From an uncultured Eubacteriales bacterium (GTDB lineage: Bacteria; Bacillota_A; Clostridia; Oscillospirales; Oscillospiraceae): 10,719 bases of DNA. The stretch is from positions 1-10,719 of the forward strand of contig CATJRT010000231.1 in NCBI GenBank assembly GCA_949742895.1. Direction: 5' to 3'. The notes below the pieces were generated by a model. That model was given only the letters and a program-made list of their open reading frames with translations. It did no database searches and was not told where the DNA came from. The position numbers were made by a program, and so were the translations under genes. Positions 1-6,824 of the stretch are shown here, one piece after another; the stretch's first letter is position 1; each line of letters opens with the position of its first letter.

Positions 1-29
1 CAATCAAGCGCATGATCCCCTACAAATAA
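1..29 (+). CDS. rpmI: Ribosomal protein bL35, C-terminal end (partial)
   Basis: The first codons read IKRMIPYK followed by TAA at 27-29. A basic tail of this kind, ending a gene just ahead of rplT, is what bL35 looks like in Firmicutes. bL35 is a small protein of the large ribosomal subunit encoded in the infC-rpmI-rplT operon. Only eight codons are visible, so the call rests mainly on position and tail sequence. The rest of the gene lies upstream of the window. Confidence 0.8.
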
Positions 30-57
30 TTTTGCTTCCCCTTCGGGGAAAGCAAAA
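30..57 (+). terminator. Terminator-like hairpin between rpmI and rplT
   Basis: Directly after the rpmI stop, 30-41 pairs with 46-57 around a UUCG tetraloop (42-45), with one C-A mismatch (38/49). Five T follow at 60-64. The shape is that of an intrinsic terminator, but it sits inside an operon, so it may act as a partial terminator, an attenuator or an mRNA-stabilising or processing hairpin. Which of these applies is inference. Confidence 0.55.
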
Positions 58-61
58 GATT

Positions 62-89
62 TTTCACACCTCCCAGCGGAGGTGTAAAA
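62..89 (+). promoter_or_regulatory. Second leader hairpin upstream of rplT, holding an SD-like GGAGG
   Basis: Positions 62-73 pair with 78-89 around a CAGC loop (74-77), with one C-A mismatch (65/86). The 3' arm carries GGAGGTG (78-84), a Shine-Dalgarno-like sequence locked in the stem with no start codon after it. The true rplT site, AGGAGG, is at 117-122. L20 is known to control its own operon in bacteria by binding mRNA, but the known Firmicute L20 leader lies before infC. A regulatory role here is a guess. Confidence 0.4.
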
Positions 90-132
90 GAAAACTTTTA
101 CTTTTCACTCATATATAGGAGGCTGAACGACA

Positions 133-489
133 ATGGCAAGAGTCAAAGGCGCAATGATGACGCGCAAGAGAAGGAATAAGGTCCTCAAGCTGGCCAAGGG
201 CTGCTGGGGCGCCAAGAGCAAGCACTTCAAGATGGCCAATGAACAGGTGATGAAGTCCCTGCAATACGCCTATGTGGGCCGCCGTCTGAAAAAGCGCGAC
301 TTCCGTCAGCTCTGGATCGCCCGCATCAGCGCCGCTTGCAAGCTGAACGGTATGAATTACTCCACTTTTATGCACGGTCTGAAGCTGGCTGGCGTGGAGA
401 TCAACCGCAAGATGCTGGCCGAGATGGCCGTCAACGACAAAGCCGCCTTCACCCAGCTCACTGAGCTGGCCAAGGGCAAGTTATCCTGA
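133..489 (+). CDS. rplT: 50S ribosomal protein bL20
   Basis: This gene encodes a 118-residue protein, the usual length for bL20. It opens with the family hallmark [23 protein letters not shown], split here as [13 protein letters not shown] then [10 protein letters not shown], followed by [20 protein letters not shown] and, around residues 48-62, the [15 protein letters not shown] block. bL20 binds 23S rRNA early in assembly of the large subunit and also represses its own operon in species where this has been studied. The basic N-terminal extension (about residues 1-60) and globular C-terminal half are both present and intact. The start is fixed by AGGAGG at 117-122, ten bases before the ATG. 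It follows rpmI, as is standard, and a strong terminator closes the operon. Confidence 0.98.
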   Translation: MARVKGAMMTRKRRNKVLKLAKGCWGAKSKHFKMANEQVMKSLQYAYVGRRLKKRDFRQLWIARISAACKLNGMNYSTFMHGLKLAGVEINRKMLAEMAVNDKAAFTQLTELAKGKLS

Positions 490-502
490 GCGTGATACTC
501 AC

Positions 503-544
503 ACAAAAACTGCGTCCGGGTCATAGACCTGGGCGCAGTTTTGT
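503..544 (+). terminator. Intrinsic terminator of the rplT operon
   Basis: Positions 506-521 pair with 527-542 around a five-base loop (522-526). The stem is continuous, with two G-T wobbles (515/533 and 518/530). The 3' arm ends in TTTT. It lies 14 bases after the rplT stop and points with that gene. Confidence 0.9.
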
Positions 545-579
545 GATATTCTGTAGAATATATAAGGGAGAGGGGAGCG

Positions 580-1057
580 AGTAGGAAACTGCACAATGGC
601 GATACCATATTTTCAATGGTAAGGCCGGATTTGAAGAATATTGCGTATATTGATGAAACGATATCAGACTCTATTGCTTCAACAGGTTTTTATATCTTGC
701 ACACCAAGAAAAAATGTGAATAATCGCTATACTTACTATATGCTGATAAGCCCATATGTGGTTGACGGCTTAAATTCCTTTATGAAAGGTGACAACCCTC
801 CATCTATTCGCAAGGATGATATGGAACGTTTTCCGTATCCAATTTCTCTTCTTCCCAAACAGCAGCGCATTGTTGCCTGCATTGAAACCCTGTTTGCCAA
901 GCTGGATCAGGCGAAGGAAAAGGCACAAGCCAAAGAAGCCGCCGAAACTGTCCTCGCCCACATCGACGCCATGAAAAAAGCGATTTTAGCCCGTGCGTTC
1001 CGTGGTGAGCTGGGCACCAACGACCCCGCCGAGGAAAAGGAGGACCTGCCATGCTGA
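580..1057 (+). pseudogene. hsdS: Type I restriction-modification specificity subunit remnant (truncated, frameshifted)
   Basis: Two frames together give the C-terminal third of an HsdS protein. The first frame (about 580-723) reads KLHNGDTIFSMVRPDLKN, then IAYIDE and IASTGFYILHT, typical of the second target-recognition domain. It hits TAA at 721-723. The second frame carries on with KNVNNRYTYYMLISPYVV, a PYPISLLPKQQRIVACIE block, the long helix LFAKLDQAKEKAQAKEA and the tail ILARAFRGELGTNDP, ending at TGA 1055-1057. Dropping one A from the run of six at 709-714 restores a single frame. HsdS chooses the DNA site for the HsdR/HsdM complex. The first recognition domain and any hsdM or hsdR are absent here, and no start or ribosome site fits, so this is a decayed fragment. 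The 5' part is clearly AT-richer than its neighbours, which fits transfer. A base-calling error in the A run would explain the shift but not the missing 5' end. Confidence 0.85.
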
Positions 1058-1140
1058 ACCCGCCGCGTGCCGGGTGGGACAGGCCGTCCGGGCGGAGTTT
1101 TTAGAGGGCTATCAGCAGAACATGCAAGGGGGAAGCCGCC

Positions 1141-2376
1141 ATGTCCGTTAGCCGACAATTTCAGATGGTCTACCTCCTGCTGGAGCGGGGCCGCATGACC
1201 GCCGGAGAGCTGGCCCGGCGGCTGGAGGTGTCCCAGCGCACGGTGCTGCGGGACGTGGACGCCCTGTCCGCCGCCGGGGTACCGGTCTACACCAGCCAGG
1301 GCCAAGGGGGCGGCGTGGCCCTCATGGACGGCTATGTGCTGGACCGGGCCGCTTTCACCGAGGAGGAACAGCGCCAGCTCCTCACCGCCCTGCAAAGCCT
1401 GCCGGGACAGGAAGGGGAGCAGGCGCTGACCAAGCTGTCCGCCCTGTTCCACCGTGGGGAGGAGGACTGGCTTCAGGTGAACCTGTCCCGCTGGGGAGCG
1501 GCGGACTGGGACAACGAAAAGTTCCGGCAGCTTAAGGGGGCCATTCTGGAGCGGCGCATGATCCGCTTCACCTACGCTGGCTCCTACGGTGGCACCCGCC
1601 CCCGGCAGGTACTCCCAGCCCGTCTGGTGTTCAAGGGGCAGGCATGGTATTTGCAGGCCCTGGACCTGGAGCGGGAGGCTTACCGTACCTTCCGCCTGTC
1701 CCGCATCCTGTCACTGTCCGTCACGGACGAGGTGTCCCACCGCCGCCTGGAGCCGCCGGATATCGAGTTTTCCGGCGACGTGCCGCCCCTGTTCCGGGTG
1801 GAGGTCCGGCTGCGGTTTGTCTCCTGCCTGGCCTACCGGGTATACGATGAGTTCGACCAGCACTGCGTCGCTCCCCAGCCCGACGGCTCTCTGCTGGTGG
1901 AGACGGTGATCCCTGAGGACCAGTGGCTGTATGGCTATCTGCTCAGCTTCGGCGCGGGGGGAGAGGTGCTCTCCCCCGCCTCCCTGCGGATGCGGCTGGC
2001 CGTACTGGGCCGGGAAATTTACCGCGTCCATTCCGAACCTGACACACCCTGTCCTGTTTCCTGTGATATCATAGGACCATCTCAAACAGAGGAGGTCCCA
2101 ACGATGGAAGACTATAAAAACATGAGGTTCTGCCAATCCTGCGGAATGCCCCTGACTCCCGGCGTGGAGCTGGGCACCGAGGCAGACGGTACGCCCAACC
2201 CCGATTACTGCGGCTACTGCTACAAGGACGGCCGGTTCACCGGAGAGATGACCATGGAGGAGATGATCAACTTCTGCGTCCCCATGATGGTCCAAGGCAA
2301 CCCCGGCATGACCGAGGAACAGGCCAAAGCTCAGATGCACCAGTTTTTCCCAATGCTGAAACGTTGGAAAAAATGA
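1141..2376 (+). CDS. WYL-domain (YafY-type) transcriptional regulator reading in frame into a zinc-ribbon protein
   Basis: The frame encodes 411 residues. Residues 7-60 form a DeoR-type HTH_11 winged helix (ELARRLEVSQRTVLRDVDAL). Residues about 130-195 form a WYL domain with W169-Y170-L171 and FRLSRI, followed by a WCX-like C-terminal region to about 296. WYL regulators bind DNA and sense ligands, often nucleic acids or nucleotides. Residues about 297-321 look like translated intergenic DNA, because that stretch contains an inverted repeat, promoter-like boxes and a strong ribosome site. Residues 322-411 are a small zinc-ribbon protein with C331/C334 and C357/C360. Elsewhere the two parts are usually separate proteins as far as I recall, so a lost stop codon is a likely origin. 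Whether the cell makes the fusion, the short protein, or both cannot be told from sequence. The start has a GGGGGA ribosome site ahead of it. The target genes are unknown. Confidence 0.85.
   Translation: MSVSRQFQMVYLLLERGRMTAGELARRLEVSQRTVLRDVDALSAAGVPVYTSQGQGGGVALMDGYVLDRAAFTEEEQRQLLTALQSLPGQEGEQALTKLSALFHRGEEDWLQVNLSRWGAADWDNEKFRQLKGAILERRMIRFTYAGSYGGTRPRQVLPARLVFKGQAWYLQALDLEREAYRTFRLSRILSLSVTDEVSHRRLEPPDIEFSGDVPPLFRVEVRLRFVSCLAYRVYDEFDQHCVAPQPDGSLLVETVIPEDQWLYGYLLSFGAGGEVLSPASLRMRLAVLGREIYRVHSEPDTPCPVSCDIIGPSQTEEVPTMEDYKNMRFCQSCGMPLTPGVELGTEADGTPNPDYCGYCYKDGRFTGEMTMEEMINFCVPMMVQGNPGMTEEQAKAQMHQFFPMLKRWKK
2036..2058 (+). promoter_or_regulatory. Operator-like inverted repeat inside the fused frame
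   Basis: The sequence has the form AAC-N2-GACA-N5-TGTC-N2-GTT, centred at 2047. Seven of the nine positions in each arm are complementary. It overlaps the -35-like CTGACA (2039-2044) of a possible promoter whose -10-like TGATAT is at 2064-2069, with a rather long 19-base spacer. Its position between the regulator and its partner suggests self-control by the WYL protein. That link is inference. Confidence 0.45.
2104..2376 (+). CDS. Zinc-ribbon domain protein (internal start of the fused frame)
   Basis: This is an alternative product of the same frame, 90 residues long, starting at an ATG that has AGAGGAGG at 2088-2095 with eight bases of spacing, the best ribosome site in this part of the window. 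The sequence FCQSCGMPL and DYCGYCYKDG supplies two CxxC pairs expected to bind one zinc ion. The C-terminal half (MTMEEMINFCVPMMV, then EEQAKAQMHQFFPMLKRWK) looks helical. This matches the small 'putative zinc ribbon' family often seen next to YafY-type regulators. Its function is not known to me; binding to nucleic acid or protein is possible. A terminator follows 32 bases after the stop. I list it separately because the ribosome site and upstream promoter/operator features suggest that it is, or recently was, an independent gene. Confidence 0.65.
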   Translation: MEDYKNMRFCQSCGMPLTPGVELGTEADGTPNPDYCGYCYKDGRFTGEMTMEEMINFCVPMMVQGNPGMTEEQAKAQMHQFFPMLKRWKK

Positions 2377-2408
2377 ACGCTGAGCCGTTGTAAGCGGCGC
2401 ACAGTAAA

Positions 2409-2436
2409 AAGCCCCCGGACATCCGTCCGGGGGCTT
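2409..2436. terminator. Bidirectional terminator between converging genes
   Basis: A perfect 12-bp GC-rich stem (2409-2420 with 2425-2436) closes on a four-base loop. On the minus strand it is followed by TTTTTAC, a good U-tract for the antiporter gene. On the plus strand the following sequence (CGTCTTTGTCT) is a poorer U-tract but may still serve the zinc-ribbon gene. Confidence 0.9.
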
Positions 2437-2457
2437 CGTCTTTGTCTCTGCGCCGGT

Positions 2458-3747
2458 TCAGCCGTCCAGCGTCACCGGGGCCTTGGGCGTGTTAGGCTTG
2501 CGGGCGGTGGTCTTGCCCTCCGTGCGAATCTCACCGGCGGCTACCAGCGAGCGCTTGGTCAGCGCCGGACCCACCAGCTCGTACACCAGTACGGAAAACA
2601 GCACCACATTGCGCACCACCTGACCGCCGGCAAGCTGCTGAGCAGTGAGGGCCATACCCAGCGCCACCCCCGCCTGGGGCAGCAGGGTGATGCCCAGGTG
2701 CTTTTTGATGCTGTCGCTGCACCCGGTAAGGGCACAGCTTCCATAAGAGCCCACGTACTTACCCAGCGAGCGGAACACAATGTAAACCAACCCGATGAGC
2801 AGCACCAGCGGATTGGCCAGTATCTCCAGGTTCAGCTCCGCGCCGCTCAGTACGAAGAATAAAACGAACAGTGGCGCTGTCCAGCCGTCCACGCGGCCCA
2901 TCAGCTCCTCGGAGAAGTCACAGATATTGCAGAATAGCGTGCCCGTCATCATGCACACCAGGAGCAGGCTGAACCCGCAGTGGATGCCCGCCACCTCAAA
3001 CTCCAGAGAGGACAGACCCACGGTGAGCAGCACGAAGCCGATGGAGATGGACAGGCGCTTGCTCCGGGAGTGAAAGAACCGCTCCACGAAATCCAGTACC
3101 CAGCCCGCCAGCGCACCCAGCGCCAAGGACAGAACAATTTCCACCACTGGCTCCACCAGTACGGTGAGGATGCTGATAGACCCGCTCTCCAGGGCGGAGG
3201 CCACTCCAAAGGAGGCAGAGAACAACACCAGGCCCACTGCGTCGTCAATGGCCACCACCAACAGCAGTAGCCGTGTCAGCGGGCCGTCCGCCTTGTACTG
3301 CCGCACCACCATTAGGGTAGCGGCAGGGGCCGTAGCGGCGGCGATGGCGCCCAAGGTAATGGCAGAGGAGATGGAAATCAGCTCCGGATTGATAAAGTGC
3401 AGCGCCACCAGGGCCAGATCCACCAGGGCGGTGGTGAACACCGCCTGAAAAATGCCCACGGTGATGGCCTGTTTACCCATACTTTTAAGCTGCTCCAACC
3501 GGAACTCATTGCCGATGGTGAAGGCAATGAAGCCCAGTGCCACCTGGGACACCACGTCCAGAGAGGCCACCTGCTCGGCAGAGCTGAACCCAAGCTGGAA
3601 CAGGTCCAACGCTCCAATGCAGTATGGCCCCAGCAGCAGGCCGCAGATCAGGTAAGCGGTCACAGCAGGCAGGTTCAGCTTCTTGGCCAGTCGGGACATC
3701 AGCAGCCCACCCACCAGGGACACGGACAGTTGAATCAGAATTTGCAT
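2458..3747 (-). CDS. Cation:proton antiporter, CPA2 family (Na_H_Exchanger domain)
   Basis: This gene encodes a 429-residue, very hydrophobic protein with about 12 membrane segments spread over residues 3-400. Family marks are LPAVTAYLICGLLLGP near the N-terminus (residues 26-41), the broken-helix stretch GAIAAATAPAATL (133-145) and the ion-binding AIDDAVGLVLF (166-176) with the D168-D169 pair. These place it with the KefB/NapA-like CPA2 exchangers, which swap Na+ or K+ for H+ across the cell membrane. The C-terminus is a short polar tail of about 30 residues with no TrkA-N/RCK domain, so control by nucleotide or glutathione through such a domain is not expected. The ion cannot be read from the sequence. 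It has its own promoter (3784-3812) and terminator, so it is probably a single-gene unit. A modest GAGG lies upstream of the ATG. Confidence 0.92.
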   Translation of the reverse strand: MQILIQLSVSLVGGLLMSRLAKKLNLPAVTAYLICGLLLGPYCIGALDLFQLGFSSAEQVASLDVVSQVALGFIAFTIGNEFRLEQLKSMGKQAITVGIFQAVFTTALVDLALVALHFINPELISISSAITLGAIAAATAPAATLMVVRQYKADGPLTRLLLLVVAIDDAVGLVLFSASFGVASALESGSISILTVLVEPVVEIVLSLALGALAGWVLDFVERFFHSRSKRLSISIGFVLLTVGLSSLEFEVAGIHCGFSLLLVCMMTGTLFCNICDFSEELMGRVDGWTAPLFVLFFVLSGAELNLEILANPLVLLIGLVYIVFRSLGKYVGSYGSCALTGCSDSIKKHLGITLLPQAGVALGMALTAQQLAGGQVVRNVVLFSVLVYELVGPALTKRSLVAAGEIRTEGKTTARKPNTPKAPVTLDG

Positions 3748-3783
3748 AAAGATACCTCGCTCTCTCTACTCGCAACTCGGACT

Positions 3784-3812
3784 AATATAGCACTATGCCG
3801 AAAAAATAACAA
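3784..3812 (-). promoter_or_regulatory. Promoter of the antiporter gene
   Basis: Read on the minus strand this is TTGTTA, 17 bases, TATATT: a good match to the vegetative sigma factor consensus with ideal spacing. It predicts a start of transcription near 3777 and a leader of about 30 bases. Confidence 0.75.
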
Positions 3813-3814
3813 TG

Positions 3815-3863
3815 TTAAAATTAGACAAAAATCCGGGCAGGGAATTCTATTCCCCGCCCGGAT
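3815..3863 (-). terminator. Intrinsic terminator after the M16 peptidase gene
   Basis: A 14-bp stem (3831-3844 with 3850-3863) with one mismatch (3839/3855) and a five-base loop lies just past the peptidase stop. On the minus strand it is followed by TTTTTGTCTAATTTT. It ends the upstream operon three bases before the -35 box of the antiporter promoter. Confidence 0.88.
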
Positions 3864-3899
3864 AAGGTCATTGACTTTGGGACCGCGCAGCCCATCTGC

Positions 3900-6809
3900 T
3901 TATTGCAGGGATTCCCTGCGGTCCAGCTTGTCTCCGCAGCCGTCCAGCGCCCCCTGTCCACCGATGACGCAAACCACGGACTGCCGACACAGCTCGTCCA
4001 GCACCCGGCTGAAGTCCCGAAGCTGGTCCACAGTGGTGTGAAGCGCTTCCGTGCGCAGCCGCTGGCGGTCGGCCTGGGTCCTGCCGCTGAAGTACATCAC
4101 AGCCGCCTGGGCCCCCTCGGCCCTTGGGGTAAGCACCGGCTCCATCCCCCCAATGGTACTGATGATATACTTATCCGGTGCCTCGCCGCTGGCGCAGAAG
4201 GCCCGCAGAGCCTCTCCCGCACCGTTGAAGCAGTCCAACGTCTGGCCGCACCGGGGGTCCCGGTAGGAAGAAAAGGCCGCATAGCCATCCTGGCGCACGG
4301 TCAGGCCAGTGCCATAGGCTCCGCCCTTCACCCGAACGTTGTCCCACAGGTAGCCAAAGGTAAGCATCTGGGCGGCTACCAGACCCGTGCCGGAATAGGG
4401 CAGGCCCACCTGGTCCAAATCGCCGCACAGGGCGGCAAAGCCCACGTCCGCCGGGATGAGGATGCCCTCCGCCGCGCCGTCGTTCACGGGGTAGTCCGCT
4501 GCCGCGCTCACCGCGCCTGGCCGGACGGGCAAATCGGACAGCACCCGAGCCAGCCAGTCCCGGTCCATGGCCCCGGTGAGGCTGAGCACCACCCGGTCCC
4601 GGATGAACAGCTTCCGGGCCAGCTCCGCCAGCTCTCGGCACAGCGCCCCACCGCTTTGCTCAAAGCCCCGCTCCGCCTGCTGGAGCCAGCGAAGCTGCCG
4701 GATGCCCTGCAAAGCGTCGTCCACCGCGCCCTTGGCGCTGAGGGACGCCGCCGCCCTCCGGGCGGCAAAGGCGTTGCCCTGGCCCACCACGGCCTGCTCC
4801 AGACCGATGCGCCGCTGGCGCAGCAGGTCCAGCACTGCCTTTTCATCGTCGAACCGGGTGGTCTGGAGCACCTCGGCCAGCAGCTCCGCTGCCTCCGCCT
4901 TCCGCCGGTCCAGCAGGGCCATACCAACGGTGAGGCAGGGTGTGCAGTGCCCGCTCTGCCCTTGCCCGGCGTGAGAAACCGCCGCCGCACCAAAGCTGCC
5001 CAGCTGCTCCTCCAGCAGGCGGTGCAGCTCCAAGGCGTCGTACTTCTGCGTGGTTAGCTTGCCTAACAGCAGCCCCAGCAAAGGGATCTTGCAAAGCTCG
5101 TCCAGCGTCAGGTCGTTCATGGTGAAATGGAGGTCCAGATAGACGATGCCTCCGGTATCAACGTCCTGGTGGAGCACCACCGCGCCGTCCACCGCATCCT
5201 GACGGCTATGCAGGGCGGGGGCCTCCTCCGGGATATCATTAAGCGACAGCACCGGCAGGGTAGCCAGCTCCTCCGGGGTGTCCTCCCGCTCCTGACGCTG
5301 GCGCAGAGCCTGGAACTGCTCCATCACCTGCTCCGCCTGGGCAGCGGACCATTCCGCCTTCACCCCCGCCAGCCGCGCCCGCTCCACCTGACGCTTCTCC
5401 TCTCCCAGGGTTTTGGAGGGGATCATGCACAGCCGCGCCTGATGGGGGTTGTCCAGCAGAACCTCCCGCAGCAGCTTTTCAAACCAGCCCTCGTCCACCT
5501 TGGCTCGAAGTGAGCGAAACAGCTCGTCACAGCCCAGGTTTTGGGCGGGGTCGCCGCCATACAGCCAACTCTCCATAATGGTGAGGGCGTAGCCCAGTCC
5601 CCGCGGCATCCGGCCAAAATCCATCTCCCGTGCGTTGAACTCCATACGGTTGAGCACTGCGTGGAGCTGGGCACGGTCCAGCCCGCCGTCCGCCAAGCCT
5701 CGAAGGGTATCCTCCACCACCTGCCACACAGCATCCTTGTCCTCTGGACGGACGTTGCGCACATCCAGCAAAAGGTATTGCTGCTGCTGGCCGTCAAGGT
5801 TCACTAGTTCTACCTCCTGAACCAACCCCCGGTCCAGCAGGGCCTTCTTCAGCGGTGCAGTATTGGAGCCGCACAGCACCTTGGCCAAGGCAGAGCAGGC
5901 GGTGTTCCTCTCCCGCTGGTCGAAGCCGGCGGTCACCCAGCCCCCGGCCAGGATGAGCTTGTTGGAGGCATCCTCCTCCGGCCCGATCTCATAGGAAACC
6001 GTCTCCTCTGCCGGATGCACCGGAGCCTGCATGGGGATGTCCGCGTCCACGTCCAGCCGGTCGTACTGCGCCAGTACGCCGTTGATCTTAGCCAGCACCC
6101 GGTCCAGGTCCACCGTGCCGTCCAGCACAATGCGGGAATTGGAGGGGTGGTAGAACCGGGCGTGGCTGGCCAGATAGTTCTCATAGGTCAGTCCGGTGAT
6201 GTGGTCCGGGTGCCCGCCAGACTCGCAGCTGTAGCAGTTGTCCGGGAAGAGCAGGCGGTTCAGTCCGCTCATCAGCACCGCGTCCGGAGAGGCGTAGGCT
6301 CCCTTCATTTCGTTATACACTACGCCGTTGCAGGTCAGCTCGCCCTCCGCGCTGCCCAGCTCATAGTGCCAACCCTCCTGACGGAAGGCGTGGGGGTTGT
6401 CCACACTGAGGGGGTGGAACACAGCGTCCAGATACACGTCCACCAGGTTGAGAAAGTCCTGGTTGTTCCGGGAGCAAAGGGGATACATGGTTTTGTCAGG
6501 GAAGGTGAAGGCGTTGAGGAAGGTCTGAAGGGAGCTTTTCAACAGTTCCACAAAGGGCTCCTTGGTGGGGTACTTCCTGGAACCGCACAGCACAGAGTGC
6601 TCCAGAATGTGGAACACGCCGGTGTCATCCTGGGGAATGGTCTTAAAGGCAATGGCAAAGGTCTTGTTGTCATCAGCCCGGTCCAGCCAGACAAGCTCCG
6701 CCCCGGTCTTTTCGTGCTCCATGCGATACAGTGTCGCTTTGATCTCCGGCACAGGCCGGACCTCCCGGACGGCAAAGCCGTGCAGCCGGGTCTCTTTGGT
6801 CAATTCCAT
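3900..6809 (-). CDS. M16C-family zinc metallopeptidase (presequence protease/insulinase-like)
   Basis: This gene encodes 969 residues from the chosen start (975 if ATG 6827 is used). Counting from 6809, the inverted zinc motif HILEH gives H67, E70 and H71, and the third ligand is E167 in VVYNEMKGAYA. The layout is that of PreP/Cym1-type M16C enzymes: a catalytic M16 half, a central M16C-associated linker with a charged coiled-coil-like stretch (about residues 460-540), and a second non-catalytic M16-like half ending near DRRESLQ. Such enzymes enclose and cut short unfolded peptides. No signal peptide or membrane segment is seen, so it is probably cytoplasmic and used for peptide turnover. AAGGAGG at 6818-6824, eight bases before ATG 6809, decides the start; ATG 6827 overlaps this site. 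It lies 14 bases behind the aldehyde dehydrogenase gene and is probably cotranscribed with it. Confidence 0.93.
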   Translation of the reverse strand: MELTKETRLHGFAVREVRPVPEIKATLYRMEHEKTGAELVWLDRADDNKTFAIAFKTIPQDDTGVFHILEHSVLCGSRKYPTKEPFVELLKSSLQTFLNAFTFPDKTMYPLCSRNNQDFLNLVDVYLDAVFHPLSVDNPHAFRQEGWHYELGSAEGELTCNGVVYNEMKGAYASPDAVLMSGLNRLLFPDNCYSCESGGHPDHITGLTYENYLASHARFYHPSNSRIVLDGTVDLDRVLAKINGVLAQYDRLDVDADIPMQAPVHPAEETVSYEIGPEEDASNKLILAGGWVTAGFDQRERNTACSALAKVLCGSNTAPLKKALLDRGLVQEVELVNLDGQQQQYLLLDVRNVRPEDKDAVWQVVEDTLRGLADGGLDRAQLHAVLNRMEFNAREMDFGRMPRGLGYALTIMESWLYGGDPAQNLGCDELFRSLRAKVDEGWFEKLLREVLLDNPHQARLCMIPSKTLGEEKRQVERARLAGVKAEWSAAQAEQVMEQFQALRQRQEREDTPEELATLPVLSLNDIPEEAPALHSRQDAVDGAVVLHQDVDTGGIVYLDLHFTMNDLTLDELCKIPLLGLLLGKLTTQKYDALELHRLLEEQLGSFGAAAVSHAGQGQSGHCTPCLTVGMALLDRRKAEAAELLAEVLQTTRFDDEKAVLDLLRQRRIGLEQAVVGQGNAFAARRAAASLSAKGAVDDALQGIRQLRWLQQAERGFEQSGGALCRELAELARKLFIRDRVVLSLTGAMDRDWLARVLSDLPVRPGAVSAAADYPVNDGAAEGILIPADVGFAALCGDLDQVGLPYSGTGLVAAQMLTFGYLWDNVRVKGGAYGTGLTVRQDGYAAFSSYRDPRCGQTLDCFNGAGEALRAFCASGEAPDKYIISTIGGMEPVLTPRAEGAQAAVMYFSGRTQADRQRLRTEALHTTVDQLRDFSRVLDELCRQSVVCVIGGQGALDGCGDKLDRRESLQ

Positions 6810-6817
6810 CTGTGCTT

Positions 6818-6824
6818 CCTCCTT
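6818..6824 (-). promoter_or_regulatory. Ribosome binding site deciding the peptidase start
   Basis: AAGGAGG on the minus strand with an eight-base spacer to ATG 6809. The upstream ATG (6827-6825) runs straight into this site and overlaps the aldehyde dehydrogenase stop as ATGA, but has no good site of its own. Confidence 0.75.

Noticed and set aside
1060..1102. Possible terminator after the hsdS remnant (CCGCC ... GGCGG followed by TTTTT)
   Set aside because: The outer stem is only five base pairs with a 26-base interior that pairs poorly, so it cannot be told from chance in GC-rich sequence.
1051..1128. Possible antitoxin remnant: short frames reading NPPRAGWD and then AVRAEFLEGYQQNM
   Set aside because: The first piece slightly recalls the GW-containing tail of AbrB/MazE-type antitoxins, but joining the pieces needs a frameshift and the similarity is too short to support.
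3903..5057. Long plus-strand open frame of 384 codons opposite the M16 peptidase gene
   Set aside because: It is antisense to a clear M16C gene, rich in Gln, His, Leu and Arg as expected for a shadow of GC-rich DNA, and has no recognisable domain or ribosome site.
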